A DNA stretch of 5,656 nucleotides from Chitinophaga pinensis. GTDB taxonomy: Bacteria; Bacteroidota; Bacteroidia; Flavobacteriales_D; Crocinitomicaceae. The translations under genes and the position numbers were made by a program. The stretch is from assembly GCA_945870115.1 (NCBI GenBank), contig CAMBRH010000234.1, positions 1 to 5,656 of the forward strand, written 5' to 3'. Shown piece after piece: positions 1 through 5,656 of this stretch. Position 1 is the stretch's first letter, and every line of letters starts with the position of its first letter. The notes beneath the pieces are model-generated. The model did not search any database. It was not told the DNA's origin and worked only from the letters and a program-made list of their open reading frames with translations.

Positions 1-2
1 AT

Positions 3-818
3 GATCAAAGTCATTATGCTTTGGTCTTGAAAAAAGCAAATAAATTATTGGATGATCCAACATATGATTATTCTTATGTTCCATCTTTATATAAAAGTAT
101 GGCATTGTTTCAATTAAGTCAAAATGAATATTGGTTTAAAAGAAACTCAAATTCGTTGGATGAAGCAAAAGAATTATTTACCAAAATAAAATCTTCTAGC
201 GATGGAATGCGTGTTTTTGAAGCGCATATTTTTGAAATTTCTGCATTAAAGCGTGATTTAATTTCATGGACAGAAGATTTAAAAAGGCTAGGGCAGAGGC
301 AAGCTTTTGAAAATGTGCAAGATATCATGTATGATCTTTTTGAAAATGTACCAGATATTGAATTTGAAGGTGGAAAAAAGGTTGAAGAGATTATTTCTGA
401 AAGTAATGATGTTTCAGAAAGTTCAGCTAAAAGAAAATCACGTGAAGAAATTGTTGATTTGGCAAAAAAACAAATTGGAGTTCCATATTCTTGGGCTGGA
501 AATGATCCAAAAGGATTTGACTGCAGCGGCTTTACTTCATACGTTTTAAAGGACCTTAAAAAAGATTTACCTAGAAGAGCTGTCGAGCAATATGATAATT
601 CTACAAAAGTAAAAGCAGGAAATGCGCAAAAAGGTGATTTAATTTTCTTTGACAATGGAGCGGGAATTTCACACGTGGGAATTATAGTTTCAAATAAAAA
701 TGAGCCTTTGATTATGATTCATTCAAGTTCTTCAAAAGGAGTTATAATAACTGAAATCGAAAAATCAAGCTATTGGTCAAAAAGAATTTCAGGATTTGGA
801 ACGTATATTGTTGATTAA
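3..818 (+). CDS. TPR-like / NlpC-P60 (C40) peptidase, 5' end cut by window edge
   Basis: The reading frame is open to the left edge, so the TTG at base 21 is not a credible start and the true N-terminus lies outside; 271 residues are visible. Residues about 20-65 look like a TPR-type helical pair (YKSMALFQLSQNEYW followed by LDEAKELFTKI). A charged, Ser-rich linker follows at about 115-145, then a complete NlpC/P60 domain from about 147 to the end. Family motifs are PYSWAG, FDCSGF with the catalytic Cys174, LPRRAVEQY, GDLIFF, SHVG with His224, and His240 as the likely third catalytic residue. Enzymes of this family cleave gamma-D-Glu to diamino acid bonds in peptidoglycan stem peptides, usually outside the inner membrane. 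Whether a signal peptide or lipoprotein signal exists cannot be seen. It converges on the minus-strand operon 113 bp downstream. The domain assignment is firm; the exact substrate and the TPR label are inferences. Confidence 0.93.
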   Translation, partial: DQSHYALVLKKANKLLDDPTYDYSYVPSLYKSMALFQLSQNEYWFKRNSNSLDEAKELFTKIKSSSDGMRVFEAHIFEISALKRDLISWTEDLKRLGQRQAFENVQDIMYDLFENVPDIEFEGGKKVEEIISESNDVSESSAKRKSREEIVDLAKKQIGVPYSWAGNDPKGFDCSGFTSYVLKDLKKDLPRRAVEQYDNSTKVKAGNAQKGDLIFFDNGAGISHVGIIVSNKNEPLIMIHSSSSKGVIITEIEKSSYWSKRISGFGTYIVD

Positions 819-932
819 CAGATTACGAAAAAAATACAGTTTGGCAGATTACAAATTGCAGATTGCTGCGCTCGCAAGAAATTTTTATTGAAGGCGAAGC
901 AATCTGTAATCTGACAATTTATGATCTGTAAT
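819..932. repeat. Direct copies of a 'cagattac' unit flanking the palindrome
   Basis: The 8-mer cagattac occurs at 819-826 and again at 845-852 on the plus strand; its complement gtaatctg is at 906-913. On the other side, atctgtaat occurs twice, at 902-910 and 924-932. The whole gap between the two stop codons is thus made of variants of one short unit, pointing inward from both sides. The left copy starts directly after the peptidase stop codon, and the right copy runs into the stop codon of the membrane protein gene (932-934). This suggests short local duplication or the worn ends of a small repeat element. Confidence 0.55.
845..913. repeat. 69-nt imperfect palindrome between convergent genes
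   Basis: The outer arms are 845-853 (cagattaca) and 905-913 (tgtaatctg), a perfect 9-bp pairing. The middle arms are 861-867 (gattgct) and 898-904 (agcaatc), a perfect 7-bp pairing. The left side carries a 7-nt bulge at 854-860 (aattgca). After one mismatch, 869-872 can pair with 893-896 (three GC pairs and one GU). The remaining 20-nt centre is AT-rich and can fold further. The inner part is a GC-rich island in an otherwise AT-rich region. It has the form of a REP- or MITE-like dispersed repeat. Lying between convergent genes, it could also stop transcription from both sides, although no T-run follows the stem directly. The structure is seen in the sequence; its class and role are inferred. 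Confidence 0.7.
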
Positions 933-1441
933 TACTTTTTCGCGAAAAAATAAGAAATCCCACTAAAAAGCGTGAATAAAACCAAACTACTAATCAAAAG
1001 CATTGAATTTTCAAAAAGTGACTGACTTGTAAAATAAATTACGAATAAAAGCATCATTGCGCTAAATCCAGTGAAAAATTTCATCATGACAGAACTTAGT
1101 TTTGTTGTTTCAAAAAATAAAGTAAGAATAAAGCTAAAAATCATAAATAGAAATGCAATATTCCAAGTTTTTAGAAAATCAATAACTTCAAATATTCCTA
1201 AATTCCAAATTGAAAAACCAATTAAGATTGTAGGAATTGTGATGATTTTTTCAATTTTATTTGTTGATTGCAATTGAATCATCAAAACAAATAATAGTAA
1301 AGTAAAACTATTTGAAATTAAACTATAAGTAATAACATTAATTATTCCAAAAAAACCAAAAATAAATGCAAGACCTATTGACAATGAAATTGTTAGGCTA
1401 ATAAAAAATAATATTTTTGAAATTCTTTTGAATAAATTCAT
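932..1441 (-). CDS. Six-helix integral membrane protein, family not recognised
   Basis: The gene encodes 169 residues starting at an ATG. I recognise no family. Hydrophobic segments lie at about residues 10-30, 35-56, 66-88, 94-111, 122-139 and 145-166, so about six membrane helices with very short loops and almost no soluble part. A basic start (MNLFKRISK) and a basic end (FAKK) would put both ends in the cytoplasm by the positive-inside rule, consistent with an even helix number. There are no cysteines or histidines and no obvious catalytic or transport motif. The ATG lies 5 bp after the stop codon of the upstream propeller-phosphatase gene, so the two are very probably one operon and translation may be coupled. 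No Shine-Dalgarno sequence precedes it, which is normal for Bacteroidetes. A role as membrane partner of the receptor is inferred from position only. Confidence 0.8.
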   Translation of the reverse strand: MNLFKRISKILFFISLTISLSIGLAFIFGFFGIINVITYSLISNSFTLLLFVLMIQLQSTNKIEKIITIPTILIGFSIWNLGIFEVIDFLKTWNIAFLFMIFSFILTLFFETTKLSSVMMKFFTGFSAMMLLFVIYFTSQSLFENSMLLISSLVLFTLFSGISYFFAKK

Positions 1442-1446
1442 TCTAT

Positions 1447-4400
1447 TTAAATTTTAATGGCAAATACACAAACATCATCAACTTGATCATAATTTTCAAT
1501 CCACGAATCGAAGAATTTAGTTAATTTTTCTTCTTGTTCCGCCATGCTTAAATGACTTATTAAATTGATGTAATCTTTAAATGGTCTTGATTTTAATTTT
1601 TTTCCTCTTTCACCACCAAATTGATCAACAAATCCATCAGTATATTGGTAAACACAATCTCCTTTTTGTAATTGAATTTCTTTTTGTGTGAAAGGAACAG
1701 CATGAGAAAACTTTCCAATTGGTTGTTTATCAGGTTTCAATTCAATTAACTCATGATTTCTAATAATAAAACATTCATTATTTGCACCTGCGTATTTTAA
1801 GATGTTATTTGTTAAATCCAAGGTACAAAGTGACATATCCATTCCATCTTTTACATCACTATTTCCTGTTTTATCAAAAGATTTCACAACAATTTCTCTT
1901 AATTTATCTGCTATTTGAGAAGGCTCTGTTAATTGATGTTCATTTACACATCTTAGAAGGGCACCATTTCCTACAATACTTACCAATGCACCTGGAACTC
2001 CATGACCAGTGCAATCTAAAGCTGAAAAAATAGCTAAATTTCCTTTTTTTCTGGCCCAATAAAAATCTCCTGAAACGATATCCTTGGGTCTATAGAAAAC
2101 AAAATGTGAATCAAACATTGAATTTAATCGTTCTTTCGTAGGCAAAATTGTTTCTTGAATTCTTTTCGCATAAACAATACTATCAACAATATCTTTTGTC
2201 TTTTGCGTAATTTCGTCTTTTTGAACTTCTAATTGCTCGTTTTGAGAGGCAATTTCGCTTGTTCTTTCTTTAACGGTTTCTTCCAGTTTGATGTTCTGGT
2301 TTTTTATTCTTTTAATACTCAACTGTATCGTTAAATAAATAAGAAAAATAAAAGTTAATGAATAAATCACGTATGCCCACCACGTCCTGTACCATGGTGG
2401 AAGTATTGTAAATTTATATGTTAATATTTCACTTTCGAAGCCATAAACGTTTTGTGCTTGAACTTTTAATGTATATTCTCCCTCTGATAATTTTTTAAAA
2501 TCAGCAAAATTCAACTCAGACCATTCAGACCAATCGTCCGTATAATTATCCAACTTGTAGCGATATTTCATTAATTTTAATCCAATGAAAGAGTTGGCGT
2601 GAAAAACAAACTTGATGGAATTATTTTTGTAATCTATTTCTCCAATTTTTTCTGCTAAAAATGGATTATAAACTTTGATTTGATTATTGATATAAATTTC
2701 ATCAAAACTTAATTTAAATTTTTTGTTAGTTGGACTATTAACTTGATTGTTATAGTTAAATAAAATATTATTATTTGCAAACCAAAAATTATTTTTGTCA
2801 ATCTTTTTAATATCTAAAGCAATAGATGCCTCATGGATGTAAAAATATTCAAAAGGCCATGAAGTCCATTTCCATTTGTTGTTTTCAAATTCCAAGAAAC
2901 CATGTTCATATAGTTTTTCTGATTTTTCGGTAGCAATGACAATATATAGCTGTTTATCATCGATATTTAATATGCGATGAATAGAAAAAGCATTGTTTCC
3001 TAAAAAATGATTATGAATTTCTTTAAATGGAATAAGTGATCTAAAATCTTCCGAAAGAAAGTACAATCCAGTTTCCATTCCAACATAAACTTTGTTTCTG
3101 AATTTTTCGACCTTAAAGGATGAGGAAATAATTTTATTATCAGTATGTAAAGTCTTAAAATATTTGTTGCTTTTAATGTCAAAAATAAATAGACCAGATT
3201 TTTTAACACCAAAAATTAATTTACCTTTTGAACTAGTTAAGTTGTTTACATTTCCACCAGTGTTTGAAATTAATGTTTCGAAATTCCAACTATTATTTTT
3301 TAGTGTTAATTTTCCTAAAGAATTTTCCAAACCAACAAAAAACTCATTTTTATTAAGTGGATTTTGATAGGTAACCCATGCGTATTCTGAACATATCAAT
3401 GCTGATTTTTTATTTGTATAATCAACTTCATAAATACCATCAAAACCGATGGCAATTGTTTTATCCCCAAAATCAGTTGTATATGTTCGTAGATCAAAAA
3501 CTTCTTGATTTAAGAGATTTGTAGATTTGAATTGTTCGTGTTTATTTTCATCAGTAAATAAGGTTAAAATCCCTGTTTTTGAAGCGAAATATTTATCGTT
3601 TTTATAGGTGTCTAAAGAATTAATTGTTTCAAAAAGACCATCTTTTTTCTCGTAGCTTGTAATGGGAGAAGAGGTTTCGAAGAAATGAATTCCATCATCT
3701 AAACATATCCAAAGGTTATCTTCATTGTCATGAAATAAATCATAAACAATTAAGTTTTCCATTCCGTCTTTGGTATTTAGTTTTTTTATAAGATTTCTAT
3801 TAATGTCAAAAATAAAAACTCCTTCGGCTTCTGTACCAACATAAAAATGATCATTTTTAAAATTAACAGAATTTACCCTGTGATTTTTTAATAAGGGAAA
3901 AAAATCTTGCCTTTCATTCCATATTAATTCATTGTTCCTAACTTTCAGTTTGTAAACTTCTCCTGTAAAATTAAAAATAAAGTATTCAGAATTTAATTCA
4001 ACAACTCCATTTATATTTAATTCATTTATGTTTTTGGGAAGAAAAATCTCTTTTATTTCTTTGCTTTTGCATGAAAAATAAAGGTACTTTTGGGTTTCAA
4101 TTTCAAGATCTTTATTTCTATAAACAAATAAAATTCCATCGTTTAATTTTATAGCTCTCTTACATTTGTAATTTTTTACATCTGGAATTTCAACAGATTT
4201 AACTTGTTTGTTTTTTAATGAATAAATTTTATTTTCACCAACAAAATAAATTGTTTTTCTAATTTCTAAAATATTCCAAACTTGACCTAGTTCCTCATCA
4301 AAATTTGTAGCAAATAGTGGATGATAAATTAATTGACCTTTTTTTGAATGTACAATTTCACCAAAATTATTGTTTTTACCAACATAAATTTTCCCTGATG

Positions 4401-4701
4401 CTGAAGAAAATATTTTAGTAACTTTTGTGTTATCTGAGATTTTGTATTTTTCACTTCCAGAATAAGAAGAATCACATTCTATAATTGACCATTTTAATCC
4501 ATTAAAACTTAAAATGTTATTGTTGTTTCCAAAATATACTATTCCATTTTTATCTTGAGCTCCAGACCAAATTTGTGAACCGCTTTTGAAATCTTTTTGA
4601 GAATAAGTTGTTCCATAATATTTCCCATATTTACTCATGTTTTGGGAAAATCCAAAACTTATAAATAATCCAAAAAATATTACTAAAAGGCTTTTTTTCA
4701 C
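1447..4701 (-). CDS. Periplasmic propeller / Y_Y_Y receptor with cytoplasmic SpoIIE (PP2C) phosphatase
   Basis: Numbering is for the 1084-residue product from GTG at 4701. That start gives a textbook signal peptide (MKKSLLVIFFGLFISFGFSQ); an in-frame TTG at 4716 is the only other start before an upstream stop. Propeller strands recur, for example at 44-71 (QDKNGIVYFGNN), 92-116, 276-299, 312-342 (the clearest Reg_prop blade, DNEDNLWICLDDGI), 400-427 and 534-552. A Y_Y_Y domain spans about 693-768 (YRYKLDNYTDDWSEW, GEYTLKVQAQN), then one membrane helix at 774-795, a coiled coil at 797-840 and the common linker IVDSIVYAKRIQETILP. The SpoIIE-type phosphatase fills 861-1084, with Asp874 and Asp879 (KDIVSGDF), Asp896 (DCTGHGVPGA), Asp1022 (YTDG) and Asp1075/1076 (DD). 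All expected metal-binding acidic positions are present, so it should be active. Inferred role: an extracytoplasmic signal controls dephosphorylation of a cytoplasmic Ser/Thr-phosphorylated partner, possibly an anti-sigma factor antagonist. The ligand is unknown. Confidence 0.93.
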   Translation of the reverse strand: MKKSLLVIFFGLFISFGFSQNMSKYGKYYGTTYSQKDFKSGSQIWSGAQDKNGIVYFGNNNNILSFNGLKWSIIECDSSYSGSEKYKISDNTKVTKIFSSASGKIYVGKNNNFGEIVHSKKGQLIYHPLFATNFDEELGQVWNILEIRKTIYFVGENKIYSLKNKQVKSVEIPDVKNYKCKRAIKLNDGILFVYRNKDLEIETQKYLYFSCKSKEIKEIFLPKNINELNINGVVELNSEYFIFNFTGEVYKLKVRNNELIWNERQDFFPLLKNHRVNSVNFKNDHFYVGTEAEGVFIFDINRNLIKKLNTKDGMENLIVYDLFHDNEDNLWICLDDGIHFFETSSPITSYEKKDGLFETINSLDTYKNDKYFASKTGILTLFTDENKHEQFKSTNLLNQEVFDLRTYTTDFGDKTIAIGFDGIYEVDYTNKKSALICSEYAWVTYQNPLNKNEFFVGLENSLGKLTLKNNSWNFETLISNTGGNVNNLTSSKGKLIFGVKKSGLFIFDIKSNKYFKTLHTDNKIISSSFKVEKFRNKVYVGMETGLYFLSEDFRSLIPFKEIHNHFLGNNAFSIHRILNIDDKQLYIVIATEKSEKLYEHGFLEFENNKWKWTSWPFEYFYIHEASIALDIKKIDKNNFWFANNNILFNYNNQVNSPTNKKFKLSFDEIYINNQIKVYNPFLAEKIGEIDYKNNSIKFVFHANSFIGLKLMKYRYKLDNYTDDWSEWSELNFADFKKLSEGEYTLKVQAQNVYGFESEILTYKFTILPPWYRTWWAYVIYSLTFIFLIYLTIQLSIKRIKNQNIKLEETVKERTSEIASQNEQLEVQKDEITQKTKDIVDSIVYAKRIQETILPTKERLNSMFDSHFVFYRPKDIVSGDFYWARKKGNLAIFSALDCTGHGVPGALVSIVGNGALLRCVNEHQLTEPSQIADKLREIVVKSFDKTGNSDVKDGMDMSLCTLDLTNNILKYAGANNECFIIRNHELIELKPDKQPIGKFSHAVPFTQKEIQLQKGDCVYQYTDGFVDQFGGERGKKLKSRPFKDYINLISHLSMAEQEEKLTKFFDSWIENYDQVDDVCVFAIKI

Positions 4702-4713
4702 AGTTAATTCAAT

Positions 4714-4745
4714 CAAAACTTTATTAAAACGCTAAAATAAGCAAA
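4714..4745 (-). promoter_or_regulatory. Candidate Bacteroidetes-type promoter for the receptor operon
   Basis: Reading the minus strand, TTTG (4745-4742) is followed after 20 nt by AAGTTTTG (4721-4714). The latter matches the Bacteroidetes -7 element TAnnTTTG with one mismatch, and the usual spacing to the -33 TTTG/TTG element is about 19. Transcription would begin just downstream, giving a leader of only a few bases before GTG 4701, and would exclude the TTG at 4716 as start codon. In so AT-rich a region this match can arise by chance. Confidence 0.22.
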
Positions 4746-4807
4746 AAAAATGAAATAAGAGAATATGAAATTTGATAAATCATATTAATTTATTTTTTAG
4801 GAAATTT

Positions 4808-5656
4808 TTAATTCAATTTTGATTTTCGTTCAATCATTTTGTTAACCCTATATGTTAGGAAAATATTGATTAAAATCGCACACAAAACAACATATCCTAA
4901 AGTGTCAAATCTTTCTAAGGGGCTATTTTTATCTTTTTGAATAACGATCATTCCCCCTAAAACAGCCGCAAAACCTCCAGCCATTTGTTGTAGGGAAGAA
5001 TTTACACTCATAAAAGCTCCACGATCTTTCATTTCTGGAACCGAAGAAGTTAATGCTTGAGAAGGAACCATTCGAGCCATAATTCCAATCATCATCAAAA
5101 CATTTACAATTACAACAATCCAAAATGGAACAGGAAGCAAATTAGTATAAATAATCACAGTTACTATCATCCAAAGAGAAGCGATTGTGAAAAGTGTGAA
5201 TTTATTTATTTTATCACTTATTACTCCAATTATTGGCATAATAGCTAAAGTACTAACTCCCGCAATCATAAATAAAATCGGTAATTGTTCTTGAGAAACA
5301 TTTAAATTGTTTACGCAATACGCACTTCCCCAGGGCATCATTAAAAACCCTCCAATTGAAAGAAAAGCTGTTGCTAGATAGGCAATTCGATAGTCTCTAT
5401 TTGAAATTGTTTTCCATAAGTGCTTCAATGGATTATCTTTTTGCAGACTTAAATGTGCTGTAACTGGTTTTAAAAATAGCATGATCACGACGGCAATTAA
5501 AGTTGCAAGACCGACAATCATAAAAAATGGTGATTGCCAACCCCATTTATTTGCAAAATATAAACTTATTGGAATACCCAAAATTTGACTTATTCCAAAA
5601 CCCATTTGCAAAAAACCCATTACTCGACCACGTTGATTTGTTTCAAATAAATCTGC
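4808..5656 (-). CDS. MFS (DHA1-type) efflux permease, N-terminal part outside window
   Basis: The frame is open to the right edge, so the ATG at 5620 is an internal methionine; 282 residues are visible against about 390-410 for a full 12-helix permease. The visible part starts in the loop before TM5 (ETNQRGRVMGFLQMGFGISQILGIP), where the conserved Arg-Gly and Gly-spaced helix resemble the TM4-5 region and motif C of drug:H+ antiporters. TM6 follows, then the central cytoplasmic loop (about 68-90) and TM7-12. GVISDKINKF after TM8 is the second-half copy of MFS motif A. VPEMKDRGAFMSVNSSLQQMAGG matches the TM10-11 loop and TM11. Such proteins export small molecules using the proton gradient; the substrate cannot be read from sequence. 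It has the same orientation as the receptor gene but lies 106 bp upstream of it, so co-transcription is uncertain. The truncation is a window effect, not gene decay. Confidence 0.92.
   Translation of the reverse strand, partial: ADLFETNQRGRVMGFLQMGFGISQILGIPISLYFANKWGWQSPFFMIVGLATLIAVVIMLFLKPVTAHLSLQKDNPLKHLWKTISNRDYRIAYLATAFLSIGGFLMMPWGSAYCVNNLNVSQEQLPILFMIAGVSTLAIMPIIGVISDKINKFTLFTIASLWMIVTVIIYTNLLPVPFWIVVIVNVLMMIGIMARMVPSQALTSSVPEMKDRGAFMSVNSSLQQMAGGFAAVLGGMIVIQKDKNSPLERFDTLGYVVLCAILINIFLTYRVNKMIERKSKLN

Noticed and set aside
21..23. TTG as start codon of the peptidase gene
   Set aside because: The frame stays open to the left edge (residues DQSHYA precede it) and the sequence there is mid-helix in character, so the start lies outside the window.
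119..655. 178-codon minus-strand open frame opposite the peptidase
   Set aside because: It lies fully opposite a gene with clear family motifs and has no recognisable domain, so it is a shadow frame.
936..949. Perfect 14-bp palindrome TTTTTCGCGAAAAA
   Set aside because: It encodes the last residues of the membrane protein (FFAKK). As a hairpin it would have only five AT pairs around a CGCG loop, so it is probably chance.
1071..1277. Plus-strand open frame opposite the membrane protein gene
   Set aside because: It is short, matches nothing and is antisense to a well-formed hydrophobic protein. The other short frames opposite the receptor and MFS genes (1782-2033, 3092-3367, 5057-5248) are rejected for the same reason.
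4762..4786. Inverted repeat aatatga / tcatatt as terminator of the MFS gene
   Set aside because: The stem is only 7 bp with a single GC pair and an 11-nt loop, and the T-run on the minus strand (4750-4743) is 11 nt away, so it is not a convincing terminator.
5618..5620. ATG at 5620 as start of the MFS gene
   Set aside because: The frame is open to the right edge, and the preceding residues (ETNQRGRV) belong to a normal MFS loop; about four helices would be missing.
1..5656. CRISPR array, tRNA, rRNA or insertion sequence
   Set aside because: No regularly spaced repeats, no cloverleaf or rRNA-like sequence and no transposase motifs were seen on either strand.

Overview
The window is AT-rich (roughly 30% G+C by eye). 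It uses TAA stops throughout, shows no Shine-Dalgarno sequences at the starts that can be seen, and encodes a Reg_prop/Y_Y_Y propeller receptor of a kind common in Bacteroidetes. This points to a member of the Flavobacteriia (Flavobacterium or Fluviicola-like). The genus is an inference from style and protein families, not a sequence match.

Layout, left to right. (1) Bases 3-818, plus strand: the 3' part of a gene cut by the window edge, encoding a helical, TPR-like region followed by a complete NlpC/P60 (C40) cell-wall peptidase domain. (2) Bases 819-931: a short convergent intergenic stretch, almost filled by a 69-nt imperfect palindrome built from copies of 'cagattac'. It looks like a dispersed repeat and may also act as a two-way transcription stop. 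(3) Bases 932-1441, minus: a small protein of about six membrane helices, family not recognised. (4) Bases 1447-4701, minus: a large one-piece receptor with signal peptide, periplasmic beta-propeller, Y_Y_Y domain, one membrane helix, coiled coil and cytoplasmic SpoIIE/PP2C phosphatase. Only 5 bp separate it from gene (3), so the two are almost certainly co-transcribed. (5) Bases 4702-4807: a short AT-rich intergenic gap holding a weak promoter candidate for the receptor. (6) Bases 4808-5656, minus: the C-terminal two thirds of an MFS (DHA1-type) efflux permease, cut by the right window edge.

The most interesting unit is the two-gene operon (3)+(4). The receptor has the periplasmic sensor architecture of Bacteroidetes hybrid two-component systems. 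Its output, however, is a PP2C-type serine/threonine phosphatase with all expected metal-binding aspartates, in place of histidine kinase, receiver and DNA-binding domains. That output would fit a partner-switching pathway (anti-sigma factor antagonist, anti-sigma kinase), but no STAS or HATPase_c partner is encoded in this window. The neighbouring six-helix protein is a candidate membrane partner by position only. The peptidase and the MFS permease show no clear functional link to this operon.
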